In this document: positions 1 to 9,424 of the stretch, one piece after another
Layout: each line of letters starts with the position of its first letter
How positions within the stretch are numbered: the first letter of the stretch is position 1
NCBI GenBank assembly: GCA_016946835.1
Contig: JACVTC010000332.1
Coordinates: 1-43,906, forward strand
DNA length: 43,906 bases
Direction of reading: 5' to 3'
Origin: Neocallimastix lanati (nom. inval.)
Lineage: Eukaryota; Neocallimastigomycota; Neocallimastigomycetes; Neocallimastigales; Neocallimastigaceae
The notes under the pieces: model-generated
Databases searched by the model: none
What the model was told of the DNA's origin: nothing
Seen by the model: only the letters and a program-made list of their open reading frames with translations
Translations under genes and position numbers: made by a program

Positions 1-71
1 TAAATAGATCCTTCCATTCCCTTGTACTGTTATTAATACTTCTTCCTCCAAGAAGGAAATTAAACACTTTT

Positions 72-473
72 TCACACACACACTAGAATCAACATACAAA
101 CATTATTTTCAATACTATTACTAACATTACTAATAATACTATAACTATTATTATTATTACTATTACTATTATTACTATTACTATTATTACTATTACTATT
201 ATTACTGTAATTATTATTACTATTCCTATTATTACTATAACTATTATTACTATCACTATTATTACTATTACTATTATTACTATTACTATTATTAATGTTG
301 CTATTATTACTGTTGCTATTATTACTGTTGCTATTATCATTATTACAATTAAAAATATCATTTGTCTGGTGGCTACGGTTAAAAGCATTATATAAAAATA
401 AAACGTGATCATTAACTTTACTACGAATAGGATTGAAAAAATGGACAATCCATTCACCAAATGCTTTATCCAT
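72..473 (-). CDS. Asn-rich hypothetical protein (possibly first exon)
   Basis: I do not recognise this gene. The reading frame encodes 133 residues: a mixed N-terminus (about residues 1-42, MDKAFGEWIVHFFNP...) and then a long Asn/Ser tract of repeated SNN/NSN units made of AAT and AAC codons. The minus strand shows GTATGT at 97-92, a good fungal-type 5' splice site, just before the ORF ends. Codable sequence continues to the window edge (about 50-1), so the true gene may be spliced and extend off the left end. It is divergent from nothing; the tRNA-Ala gene lies 130 bp upstream on the same strand, across a poly-A/T tract that resembles an AT-rich promoter. The N-terminal segment argues for a real gene, but low complexity makes chance ORFs possible. 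Confidence 0.4.
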   Translation of the reverse strand: MDKAFGEWIVHFFNPIRSKVNDHVLFLYNAFNRSHQTNDIFNCNNDNSNSNNSNSNNSNINNSNSNNSNSNNSDSNNSYSNNRNSNNNYSNNSNSNNSNSNNSNSNNNNSYSIISNVSNSIENNVCMLILVCV

Positions 474-537
474 TGTTTGTTTAATTTTAATTAAAAAAAA
501 AAAAAAAAAAAATTAAAAAAAAAAAAAAAATTTGAAA

Positions 538-569
<32 letters not shown>

Positions 570-589
570 GTAAAAAAGAATTTCTTTTT
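474..589. other. A/T homopolymer spacer
   Basis: Runs of A up to about 28 nt, broken by short TTTGAA and GGGG pieces. No gene is seen. It probably serves as promoter-proximal spacer between the Asn-rich ORF and the 3' end of tRNA-Ala. Confidence 0.6.
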
Positions 590-594
590 AAAAA
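590..594 (-). terminator. Pol III terminator of tRNA-Ala
   Basis: On the minus strand a run of five T lies 11 nt past the tRNA 3' end, the usual Pol III stop signal. Confidence 0.65.
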
Positions 595-605
595 TAGTAG
601 TACAC

Positions 606-677
606 TGGAGATATCGGGGATCGAACCCGAGGCTTCTTGCATGCAAAGCAAGCACTCTACCACTGAGTTATATCCCC
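606..677 (-). tRNA. tRNA-Ala(UGC)
   Basis: The minus strand folds as a complete 72-nt cloverleaf. The acceptor GGGGATA pairs with TATCTCC and contains the G3-U70 wobble pair that marks alanine tRNAs. The D stem is ACTC/GAGT, the anticodon stem CTTGC/GCAAG with loop TTTGCAT (anticodon TGC), and the T stem TCGGG/CCCGA with loop TTCGATC; the discriminator is A. No intron is present and CCA is not encoded. A-box (TAACTCAGTGG) and B-box (GGTTCGATCCC) are intact, so the gene should be transcribed. Its 5' flank is a hotspot for retrotransposon insertion, and its 3' end matches the primer sites of elements C, D and X. Confidence 0.97.
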
Positions 678-691
678 AGTGGTAAAGAATG

Positions 692-1449
692 TGATACAGA
701 TTGGAATTCTTAAGCATAAAATTATTAGAAAGCTTGAATAATATCTAACCTATTCAACAACAAATTAATAAATTAAAATTTGAAATTAAAATCATAATAA
801 AAAAATTTATTTTAATTAAATTCTAAAACTCGAAATTATACTTTAATTCTATTTTAATTTTTAAAATAATGAAATATTAATGTTAATTAATTTCTCTTTT
901 TAATTAAAAGTAAATAGTTTGTAAACAATTTTTTCTTTTTTTTTATTATTTTGAATTCTTTGTTTATAATAATTCTTGTATTAATTGTTTATTTGTTTAT
1001 TTTATTGTTTATTTTTATAAATATAATTATTCTTAATTATTTTATTATTAAAAATTGTAAATACTTTAAATTATTGTAAAAATATAAATACTTGTAAATA
1101 TTTTATAAAATTAATTTCTCGTTGTTATTAGAAATGTAATAAAAAAAATAATAACCAAATATTATAATAATAAATAATAATAAAAATTAATAAATAATAA
1201 TAAAAATTAATAAATATAATAATAAAAATTAATAAATATAATAATAAAAATTAATTCTAAACACAAAAGAAATGTATAATTTTGAAAAATTAATAACAAT
1301 TCAGTGTTAAGCTAGAATAATAATAACTTAATTATTAATAATAATAACATAAATTCATTTATATTAAATTTATATTAATTCAAACTTGATACATCTATTA
1401 TCACTTTTGAAGTAATAACTTCAAATTAAGATAATAGAATCGTTTGTCA
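692..1449 (+). repeat. 5' LTR of element A
   Basis: Starts TGATACAG and ends TTTGTCA. It repeats at 6839-7599. A TATA box (TATAAATA, 1083-1090) likely starts the genomic transcript. The rest is AT-rich with TAATAATAAAAATTAA-type short repeats that account for the length difference from the 3' copy. Confidence 0.93.
1083..1090 (+). promoter_or_regulatory. TATA box in 5' LTR A
   Basis: TATAAATA preceded by an A run. The same octamer occurs at a similar place in the LTRs of C (9221-9228), D (25493-25500) and E (41431-41438). Confidence 0.55.
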
Positions 1450-1451
1450 AT

Positions 1452-1467
1452 TGGTGGAGAGTGAGTG
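1452..1467 (+). other. Primer binding site of element A
   Basis: TGGTGGAGAGTGAGTG begins 2 nt after the LTR. The leading TGG would pair with tRNA CCA. The remainder does not match tRNA-Ala(UGC), so a different tRNA primes; that tRNA is not in the window. Confidence 0.6.
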
Positions 1468-1526
1468 ATATAACTCCTATAAGAGTAAGTTATATCTATT
1501 TTAATTATTCAAGTAGATTTAAGTAG

Positions 1527-1567
<41 letters not shown>

Positions 1568-1637
1568 AATTATTAGGACGAGTGTTAGAATACTCGGTTA
1601 TACGTTGTTTTTGAGTGTATTCAATAAGCTCATTTGC

Positions 1638-1784
1638 AACTCGTTTAGACGAATCTATTTGGTTAGAGACTGCGTAAAGGATTACTATAAAAGACGTAAT
1701 CTAATCCCATATCTCTTCAACAGAGTGAGGTTGCAGTAAACGAGTTAACAACGGTTAATGCGCTTAGATCACCGAAGGTCTAAG
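1638..1784 (+). other. Structured leader RNA of element A
   Basis: A 10-bp perfect stem (AACTCGTTTA 1638-1647 with TAAACGAGTT 1737-1746) encloses a hairpin GATTAC/GTAATC (1680-1685/1696-1701) and a small hairpin CTC-TTCAACA-GAG (1713-1725). It is followed by the hairpin CTTAGA/TCTAAG (1763-1784) with loop TCACCGAAGG, identical to the loop in element D. No protein is encoded between the primer site and gag. Possible roles are packaging, dimerisation or translation; none is shown by the sequence. Confidence 0.6.
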
Positions 1785-2096
1785 ATTAAATATATAGTTT
1801 TAAAATTTTCTTTTAAGGGTTTACTTGTTCCCTTTTTGTTATATTAACACCGCCGGTTTTTTTTTTATAGTTGTGAGGCAAAGGTGTTAATTAAAATAAA
1901 ATTGTATACAAATACTACTATCTACAGTCGAAAGAATAATTAAAAAAAAAAAAAAAAAAAAAAAAATTTTTTTCTTTTTGCAAGAATAAATAAAAAAGAA
2001 ATAAGTAAAATAATTCATAAATTCATAAATTAAGATAAGCGAAAATATAAATTGTAAGGTTTCTTTTTAAAATTTATAAATAAAATAATAATAATA

Positions 2097-3065
2097 ATGG
2101 AAAATTCAACCAAGGCAATAACCTTTAATAGGTTACCTATATTAGGGAAGGATAAGGTTTCCTTTGAGGAATGGCATTTTTCGTATGAACGCTGGTGTAA
2201 AGCTAATAAAATAGAAGAAGAAGAAGATAAAATTGAATACTTAATCTCCTTAACTACAGATATAGCGAGAACCATTGTATTCAATTCATTAAACAAAGAA
2301 GCACCAGATAGTTACAAAACTATAATAAATAAATTAAGAGGACATTTCAGAGTCTCTACCTCTAAAAATGCCAGATTATTGGAATTATCTACAGTCATTA
2401 TTAAAAAAGGGGAAAGAATTTCTGAATTTGATGTAAGATTCAATACCCTATGTAATCAAGTGAATTTAGAAATTAGTGACAAAGTTATCACTTCATATTA
2501 TATTAATGCTTTTAAGAATTGGGGTAAAATTTATGAAGCCTTATTAGAAGAGGAACCAACCTCACTTCAGGATGCAATGAAAATAACATCCAAGAAAGGA
2601 AAAATTATTGCTTTAATGGAAGAAAATAAAAATAAATATAAAAAATTACACGGAGTTAACAAGAAAGAAATAAAAGATTTCAATGAATCTAAAAATTATA
2701 ATAATAATTATAACAATTATAATTATAGAAATGATTATTTTTCAACTTCAAATTCCAGATCGAATAATAAGCAATATAACAACAATAATAATAATTATAA
2801 TCGTTACGATAATAAAAATAAACATAATGATAACTATAATAACAATATAAGAAATAATAGGTATAAAATGCAATCAAGAGAAGAAATAAACAAAGGAATT
2901 GAACATAGAATGAACACTTTAAGGTACCCTCAATCAACAATAGAAGATTTAGATGACATTACAAAAAAATTAGAACAATTAAAAATAAATTTTTGTGTAC
3001 AATGTAAACGAATTGGTCACAAAATGAATGATTGCCCTGAAAACGACGAAAGCCATTTAAATTAA
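2097..3065 (+). CDS. gag: Gag of element A
   Basis: This 322-residue structural protein should assemble the particle and bind RNA. The N-terminal two thirds is capsid-like helical sequence (FEEWHFSYERWCK... and a region around ERISEFDVRFNTLCNQ typical of Ty3/gypsy gag). An Asn/Tyr-rich low-complexity linker lies at about residues 195-265. A single CCHC knuckle (CVQCKRIGHKMNDC) is near the C-terminus. The ATG at 2097 is the first in frame after a stop-rich leader. The gene ends SHLN-stop, where the last sense codons form the slippery heptamer, so a fraction of ribosomes should enter pol. Pol lies in the -1 frame. Confidence 0.93.
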   Translation: MENSTKAITFNRLPILGKDKVSFEEWHFSYERWCKANKIEEEEDKIEYLISLTTDIARTIVFNSLNKEAPDSYKTIINKLRGHFRVSTSKNARLLELSTVIIKKGERISEFDVRFNTLCNQVNLEISDKVITSYYINAFKNWGKIYEALLEEEPTSLQDAMKITSKKGKIIALMEENKNKYKKLHGVNKKEIKDFNESKNYNNNYNNYNYRNDYFSTSNSRSNNKQYNNNNNNYNRYDNKNKHNDNYNNNIRNNRYKMQSREEINKGIEHRMNTLRYPQSTIEDLDDITKKLEQLKINFCVQCKRIGHKMNDCPENDESHLN

Positions 3066-3105
3066 TAATCGGGAGTACGCAATCTCCCAGGACAATTAAA
3101 ATTGC
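3056..3105 (+). promoter_or_regulatory. -1 ribosomal frameshift signal, element A
   Basis: The heptamer TTTAAAT (3056-3062) is in the correct phase (T TTA AAT). The gag stop follows at once within an 8-nt spacer (3063-3070). Stem 1 is GGGAG 3071-3075 with CTCCC 3084-3088. Stem 2 pairs loop GCAAT 3079-3083 with ATTGC 3101-3105, giving an H-type pseudoknot. The layout is the same in C, D and E, with a different stem 2. Confidence 0.88.
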
Positions 3106-6100
3106 AAATGAAAATGAAAATGAAAATGAAAATGAAAATAATTTCGAAAGAAGTGAAAATGACAAAGAAAATTTCACTAAAGAAGAAAGTAATATTGAAA
3201 GAAATTCTTCAAACTTTATCGGTACAGTACAAAAGAGAAAAACTTCGACAAGAAAATTAAATAACAAATCTATAGTAAAGCCTTCATTATTAAGTGAACC
3301 CAAAACAAAATTAGTAAAACAACAAAAGAAAGTAATTAAAGATGCTAGAAGAAGAAAGCTTAGCAATTCTGAAGAAAATGAACCAAATACTAGTGATGAT
3401 ATAGTGATGGAAGTTAATGAAGAAGAAAATAGCAATGAAAATGAGATTAATGGAGCCTCATATATTGAAAGTAATAATGAAAAAGAATCAGAAAAACCAA
3501 AAACTATTAAGAAAAGAAAAATGACCAATATCCAAATGTTAAATGAAAATGAAAAGTTTAGTATAACTGAAGAAGCTAATAACCTTTTTCCAAAAATTAG
3601 TTTATCTCAATTATTATCTGCAAGTCCGTCCATTAGAAAAGAACTTGAACAAGGTTGTAAACCAAGAGTTGAGAAAATTCTTTGTTCCTTAACTAATACA
3701 AGTCTTCCTATTATTTGTGGTGAAATAGATAATAAGACATTTAAAATCTTATACGATACCGGTGCAAACGTTAATGTTATAACAAATAATTGTCTAGGCA
3801 AACTAAAACATAAAGTAATTAAACAATGTGAAAATTTAGAAGATATTACCATTGTGGATGGTACTAAAGTAACTACAAATAGTTACATTGAATTAAAAAT
3901 AAACGTAAATAATAGATTAACTATTACAGAAAAATTCTATGTAATTAATTATACGAATCCATATTTTGAAATTATATTTGGTAGAGGAATTCAGAAAAAG
4001 TATCGTTTGTATATAGATCCAGATGATGATGCTGTCTACCAGAAAATTAAGAAAGGAATTAAACAAGTAACCTATATAATTAATAGTAAATCAGAAATAC
4101 CTCTTGTTAATTCCATTATTATAGAAAAAGATGAACAACAAGAGTTCATCGATACATTAAATAAAATTATTGAATCTGTCCCGGAAAAATTTAAGACAGA
4201 ATTTAAAAATTTAATTGAGAAGTATAAAAACTGTATGGCAACTTCAATGTCACAATTAAGTACAGCTAATTTAGAACCACATTCAATTGTGACAATTAGT
4301 AATAAACCTATAAAATTAAAACCATACAAATTATCAAAAGAGCATGCAGATATTCTTAAATCGGAAATAATTAAACTATTAGAAAAAGGACTTATAGTTC
4401 CTTCACATTCTCCATGGTCTTTTCCTGTTCTATTAGTTCAAAAGAAAAATGGGAAATGGAGAATGTGTATTGATTATCGCAAATTAAATGAAATTACTAT
4501 AAAAGATTCTTACGCACTACCATTTATAGATGAACTAATTTATTCAGTAAATGGTGCGACGGTATTCTCCGCATTAGACTTATATTCTGGATATCATCAA
4601 ATTCCAATGAATCCAGAAGATATAGAGAAAACAGCATTTACCACAAAATTCGGCAATTACAATTTTAAAGTAATGCCATTTGGCCTTACCAATGCTCCCG
4701 CTACCTTCCAACGGGAGATGAATAGAATATTACTTCCTTTAATCGGTAAATGTTTATTTGTTTACTTAGATGATATTGTAATTTATTCAAGAACTCTTGA
4801 TGAACATCTTAAACATTTAAAGTTAGCTTTTGAAATATTTTCTAAATACAATCTTTCTCTTAACTTACAAAAATGTAAATTCTTTCAAGAAAGTGTTGAA
4901 GTATTAGGTCATGTTCTAACATCAAAAGGATTAAAAACAATTCCATCAAAAGTACAAAGTATTGCTTTGTGGGACAATCCTAAAGATGTAAGTGAACTTC
5001 GTTCTTTTTTAGGTTTAGCTAGTTATTATAGAAAATTTATTCAAAATTTCTCAATTATTGCTGACCCTCTTTTTAAGTTATTAAAAAAGAATTCAAAATA
5101 TATATGGTCAAATGAATGCGAAGAAGCTTTCGAAAATATTAAAGAATGTTTACTTAATGATCCAATATTAAGTTACCCAGATTTTAAAAAGGAATTCATC
5201 ATTCGTACTGATGCTTCTCTTAAAGGTATTGGTGGTGTTCTTTTACAGAAGGAAGAGGATAGTCTTGAACATCCTATCTGTTGCGTAAGTAGAACACTCT
5301 CTACATCTGAAAAGAATTACTCCGTAACGGACTTAGAAGGATTAGCTGTTATATTTAGTTTAAAATATTTTAGTCAATATATATTAAGCAATAAAAATTT
5401 AACAAAATTTATTACGGATCATAAACCATTACTTGGGTTTTTCAAAAAAAGCATTCCTACTTCTAATCGTCATGCAAGATGGATAGAAGAATTTAACAAA
5501 TATAAGATTGAACTTATTTACGAGAAAGGAAAGAAAAATGTATTCGCTGATGCGTTATCAAGATTACCTTCTAAAAATTCAAAAGGAATTATTCAATGCG
5601 CTAATGCAATATTAGCCGACTTTAATCCAAGGGATTTGGATCTACCAGAAGGTATAATAAAATACTTCACTAAGAATTATCAAGTTGTTGATAATACTCT
5701 ATATTATAAAAAAGATGATCTTTATTTAAAAGTCATCTATAAAGATGAAGACAAAAAGGATATTATTAATCGTGCCCATTTAGTAGGACATGAAGGAGCA
5801 GAGAAAACTACTAATAGAATTATGCAATCTTACTATTGGCCTGGCATTTGGAATGATGTAAGAATGTGGATAAAAAGTTGTCACAAATGTCAAACATGCA
5901 GGCCTAAACCATTTCCAAAAAGTTCTGGAGATAATGCTACCCCTGTTGAACAACCATTTACTAGAGTAGGACTCGATATAATAGGACCGTTACCAACTAC
6001 TAAAAATGGTAACAATTATATAATAACCTTAGTCGATTATTTTACCAAGTGGGTTGAAGCTAAAGCAATCCCGAACATGAAATCCGAAGAAGTAATAAAA

Positions 6101-6826
6101 TTTCTTGTTGAAATATTTACAAGACATGGACCACCTGAAATAATAATTACCGACAATGGTAGTTCCTTTATCTCTGAAGTAACAAAGATGATGATTGACC
6201 TTTATGGTTCATGGGTTCATTACGTTTCCCCGCATCATCCTGAATCGAATGGAATGATTGAGAATCGAAACAGAGAAATAGGGAAGTTATTAAGATTATT
6301 AGTAGAAAATGAGTCTGAATGGGATGAATATCTTCCATCGGCTTTATGGGCCTTAAGAACTACTAAAAATTCAAAAACAAAATTTAGTAGTTTCGAATTA
6401 CTTTATGGCAGACACGACACTTGGCCATTAGAAGTCATGTTCCCCGATATTTATAAAGATCCAAATGAATCAGAAGAAGAATATATATTTCGACGTTTCT
6501 TAAGACATCAAAATTGGGTAAAACAGGCTACTGAATATTCAGAATATGCAAATAAATATTGGGAACACCGTATTGGATTTCAAAATGCACTAAAGAAGAA
6601 ATATAAACCAGGAGATTACGTAATGATAAGACTTATAGGAAGAAGTAAATTAAATCCTTACTTTTACGGACCTTTTAAAGTTGTTAATAAACAAAAATTC
6701 AATACCTTAGTATTAGAAGATCCAACTACTGGAAAACTCTTAAATAGAAATGTTCATATTAAAAATGTTTTTCCATATGTACTTCAAGAAAATTCTTTGA
6801 CTTCAAGGGACGAAGTCATCTCTTAA
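3062..6826 (+). CDS. pol: Pol of element A (PR-RT-RNaseH-IN), -1 frame
   Basis: The frame is open from 3041, so it joins gag by -1 frameshifting; the first ATG is only at 3404. A charged Asn/Glu-rich N-terminal part comes first. The aspartic protease has canonical DTGAN (Asp codon 3755). Reverse transcriptase follows with YLDD (4763-4774), then RNase H with RTDAS, DLEG and TDHKP. The integrase has an HHCC zinc motif (HLVGHEG...CHKCQTC) and D,D-35-E at codons 5975, 6152 and 6260. The C-terminus has a GPY/F-like module (YFYGPFKVV). No chromodomain is evident. All catalytic residues are present, so the element could be active. Confidence 0.95.
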   Translation, partial: LIIGSTQSPRTIKIANENENENENENNFERSENDKENFTKEESNIERNSSNFIGTVQKRKTSTRKLNNKSIVKPSLLSEPKTKLVKQQKKVIKDARRRKLSNSEENEPNTSDDIVMEVNEEENSNENEINGASYIESNNEKESEKPKTIKKRKMTNIQMLNENEKFSITEEANNLFPKISLSQLLSASPSIRKELEQGCKPRVEKILCSLTNTSLPIICGEIDNKTFKILYDTGANVNVITNNCLGKLKHKVIKQCENLEDITIVDGTKVTTNSYIELKINVNNRLTITEKFYVINYTNPYFEIIFGRGIQKKYRLYIDPDDDAVYQKIKKGIKQVTYIINSKSEIPLVNSIIIEKDEQQEFIDTLNKIIESVPEKFKTEFKNLIEKYKNCMATSMSQLSTANLEPHSIVTISNKPIKLKPYKLSKEHADILKSEIIKLLEKGLIVPSHSPWSFPVLLVQKKNGKWRMCIDYRKLNEITIKDSYALPFIDELIYSVNGATVFSALDLYSGYHQIPMNPEDIEKTAFTTKFGNYNFKVMPFGLTNAPATFQREMNRILLPLIGKCLFVYLDDIVIYSRTLDEHLKHLKLAFEIFSKYNLSLNLQKCKFFQESVEVLGHVLTSKGLKTIPSKVQSIALWDNPKDVSELRSFLGLASYYRKFIQNFSIIADPLFKLLKKNSKYIWSNECEEAFENIKECLLNDPILSYPDFKKEFIIRTDASLKGIGGVLLQKEEDSLEHPICCVSRTLSTSEKNYSVTDLEGLAVIFSLKYFSQYILSNKNLTKFITDHKPLLGFFKKSIPTSNRHARWIEEFNKYKIELIYEKGKKNVFADALSRLPSKNSKGIIQCANAILADFNPRDLDLPEGIIKYFTKNYQVVDNTLYYKKDDLYLKVIYKDEDKKDIINRAHLVGHEGAEKTTNRIMQSYYWPGIWNDVRMWIKSCHKCQTCRPKPFPKSSGDNATPVEQPFTRVGLDIIGPLPTTKNGNNYIITLVDYFTKWVEAKAIPNMKSEEVIKFLVEIFTRHGPPEIIITDNGSSFISEVTKMMIDLYGSWVHYVSPHHPESNGMIENRNREIGKLLRLLVENESEWDEYLPSALWALRTTKNSKTKFSSFELLYGRHDTWPLEVMFPDIYKDPNESEEEYIFRRFLRHQNWVKQATEYSEYANKYWEHRIGFQNALKKKYKPGDYVMIRLIGRSKLNPYFYGPFKVVNKQKFNTLVLEDPTTGKLLNRNVHIKNVFPYVLQENSLTSRDEVIS

Positions 6827-6838
6827 GGGCCGACGAAT

Positions 6839-7599
6839 TGATACAGATTGGAATTCTTAAGCATAAAATTATTAGAAAGCTTGAATAATATCTAACCTAT
6901 TCAACAACAAATTAATAAATTAAAATTTGAAATTAAAATCATAATAAAAAAATTTATTTTAATTAAATTCTAAAACTCGAAATTATACTTTAATTCTATT
7001 TTAATTTTTAAAATAATGAAATATTAATGTTAATTAATTTCTCTTTTTAATTAAAAGTAAATAGTTTGTAAACAATTTTTTCTTTTTTTTTATTATTTTG
7101 AATTCTTTGTTTATAATAATTCTTGTATTAATTGTTTATTTGTTTATTTTATTGTTTATTTTTATAAATATAATTATTCTTAATTATTTTATTATTAAAA
7201 ATTGTAAATACTTTAAATTATTGTAAAAATATAAATACTTGTAAATATTTTATAAAATTAATTTCTCGTTGTTATTAGAAATGTAATAAAAAAAATAATA
7301 ACCAAATATTATAATAATAAATAATAATAAAAATTAATAAATAATAATAAAAAAAATTAATAAATATAATAATAAAAATTAATAAATATAATAATAAAAA
7401 TTAATTCTAAACACAAAAGAAATGTATAATTTTGAAAAATTAATAACAATTCAGTGTTAAGCTAGAATAATAATAACTTAATTATTAATAATAATAACAT
7501 AAATTCATTTATATTAAATTTATATTAATTCAAACTTGATACATCTATTATCACTTTTGAAGTAATAACTTCAAATTAAGATAATAGAATCGTTTGTCA
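6839..7599 (+). repeat. 3' LTR of element A with polypurine tract
   Basis: Starts TGATACAG directly after the plus-strand primer region CTTAAGGGCCGACGAAT (6822-6838), which follows the pol stop. It is 3 bp longer than the 5' LTR. It ends TTTGTCA, followed by the AATG duplication and the rest of LTR B1. Confidence 0.92.
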
Positions 7600-8536
7600 A
7601 ATGAATTAATAACCTTTATTTTATTATTAATAATTCTTTACTAAATTGTACTTTCCTATATTCTTGATAACCTAAACTTAATAATAAAATTTAATTTATT
7701 TTGATATAAATTAATTTTAACTTGTAAATAATGTAAATAAATTTAATTAATTATTTTATTGTTATTAAATATATGTATATTAAAATACAATTGTAAATAT
7801 TAAAATTATACTTTTAAGATACTAAACTATTAAAACTATTAATTAAATATTATTATAAAAATTATTATAAATTATTAATATTATAAAATTATTAAAATTA
7901 TTAATTAAATATTATTCTAAAAATTATTATAAATTATTAATATTATAAAATTATTAAAATTATTAAATATTATTATAAAAATTTATATATTATAACTATT
8001 AAATATTATTATAAAATTATTAAGATTATTAATTAAATTTATTATTAAAAATTATTATTAAAAATTTTTACTTATTATAAAAATTATTATTTAAATATTA
8101 TCAAATTTATTAATTAAATATTATAAAAATTTTATTTTATTTTGAAAATAATTACAAGTATTATTTAAAATAATTAAAGATTATTAAATTTATTATATTA
8201 ATCTTTAAAAACAATTTATTTAACTTAAAAATATCAAAGAAAATAGTAAAAACTATTTTCTATATATTTATTTTATAATTATTTTTAATTAAATTATATT
8301 TGAATATTATATTATTATATTTATAAAAATTAAAACAAAAATGAATTATTGATATAAAATTAATTCAATAATTCTATAAAATTACTTAAATTATAAACAA
8401 TTAATTATACTTTAAATTTATAAAAAAATATAAATATTGTAACAATTTCTTAAAAATTAATATGTGTACTTTAAATAATAAAATTTTATATTAATAAAAA
8501 AATAAATAACTTTTAATAAAGAATTATTTTTTTTTT

Positions 8537-8586
8537 ATTTAAAATCAAAGCAGGGTAATACCCGTCCCCCCTGCTTGATTTTAAAT
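8537..8586 (+). repeat. GC-rich hairpin near the 3' end of LTR B1
   Basis: Arms 8537-8555 and 8569-8586 pair along about 18 bp with one bulged A (core AGCAGGG/CCCTGCT) around a loop containing TAATACCCGTCC. The same hairpin is at 16631-16681 in LTR B2, where the C run is one longer. It stands out in otherwise AT-only sequence. A role in RNA 3' end formation or encapsidation is possible. Confidence 0.7.
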
Positions 8587-8630
8587 ATCTAAGTGTCAAC
8601 CCCGAGTCTACCACCAGTATTTGATATTGT

Positions 8631-9416
8631 TAATACAGAATGAACAAATAATACTAATTGTGCTAGAATAATATAAATTATTCTAACCTTATAGATTATT
8701 CTATTCTATATAATTGGAACTTTCCAATATTCTTCAAATATTACTAAATAGAAATCTTAAGTTAATAAATCACTAATTAACTTATAATTCCTTTTTGAAT
8801 TATCGATCCTATTCCATTATAATGTATTAAAAATCTTTAGCCAAGAATATTGTCCTTGCCCACTTAATATATTAATATTATATTTCTTTTGTATTATGTT
8901 ATATTGAAAATAATCAAATCTATTTAATTAGTTATTAAAATTTTCGTTATCAATTTAAATTTATTTTTAATTACTAAATTTAACTAAACCACAATAAAAT
9001 ATTCTGTATAATCTCTTTATTTTTATTTTATATATATTAGTATTAAACTATTATTAAATAATTAATAATTCAATAATATATAACTACTATTTATAACAAT
9101 AATATTATTAACTAAAATAATAATTCAATTTCAATTTAAATGTTTTATTTATAAAAATAATTAGTAATTAGTTTATTAAAAAAATAGTTAGGCTTTACAA
9201 ATTTTAATTTGATAAAAAAATATAAATACATGTAATTTTAGTGAAATAAAATATAATCAATAACTTTCTTTTTATTAAATAAATAATTATATTATTATTT
9301 TTCTTTTATAAATTTAAATAAATAAATATTGATTTTAAAACAAATTATTTTTTTATTGTAATTTTATTATTTGTGTTAATTATTATTATATTCCTAAAAT
9401 TATATGAACCATACCA
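8631..9416 (+). repeat. 5' LTR of element C
   Basis: 786 bp, from TAATACAG to CATACCA. A perfect 9-bp hairpin (TAGAATAAT/ATTATTCTA) lies near the 5' end. GGCTTTACA (9191-9199) stands about 22 bp before TATAAATA (9221-9228); the same pair of motifs recurs in LTR E, suggesting a shared promoter. Confidence 0.92.
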
Positions 9417-9424
9417 TGAAAAAT

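Larger units (their letters stand above)
692..7599 (+). mobile_element. Element A: full-length Ty3/gypsy retrotransposon
   Basis: A complete element with LTRs at 692-1449 (758 bp) and 6839-7599 (761 bp) that differ by small A/T indels. The target duplication is AATG (688-691 and 7600-7603). It holds a primer site, structured leader, gag, a -1 frameshift signal and pol, all open. It sits 12 bp inside LTR B1, but also 14 bp upstream of tRNA-Ala +1, which is probably the real targeting rule. It is a separate lineage from C, D and E: its primer site differs and its protease keeps canonical DTGAN. Confidence 0.95.
680..8613 (+). repeat. LTR B1, solo LTR split by element A
   Basis: The LTR runs 680-691 and then 7604-8613 (1022 bp), interrupted by element A. 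It starts TGGTAAAG and ends TCTACCA. The 4-bp duplication CCAG (676-679 and 8614-8617) flanks it; two of these bases belong to the tRNA acceptor, so the tRNA stays intact. A second copy is at 15647-16708. No internal region is seen, so it is a solo LTR. A TATAAATA motif lies near 8430 and a GC-rich hairpin near its 3' end. Confidence 0.88.

Noticed and set aside
89-460. Second minus-strand ORF rich in Ile/Val
   Set aside because: It is the shifted reading of the AAT/AAC repeat of the Asn-rich frame, without a plausible N-terminus.
487-717. Minus-strand 76-residue ORF over the tRNA
   Set aside because: It runs through the tRNA-Ala gene and poly-T sequence; it has no protein-like composition.
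2959-3528. Minus-strand Ser/Phe-rich ORF opposite pol A
   Set aside because: Antisense shadow of a GAA/AAT-rich coding stretch.
692-7599. Element A targeting the LTR B sequence itself
   Set aside because: Its distance from tRNA-Ala +1 (14 bp) explains the site better, because B1 had already placed its own first 12 bp there.
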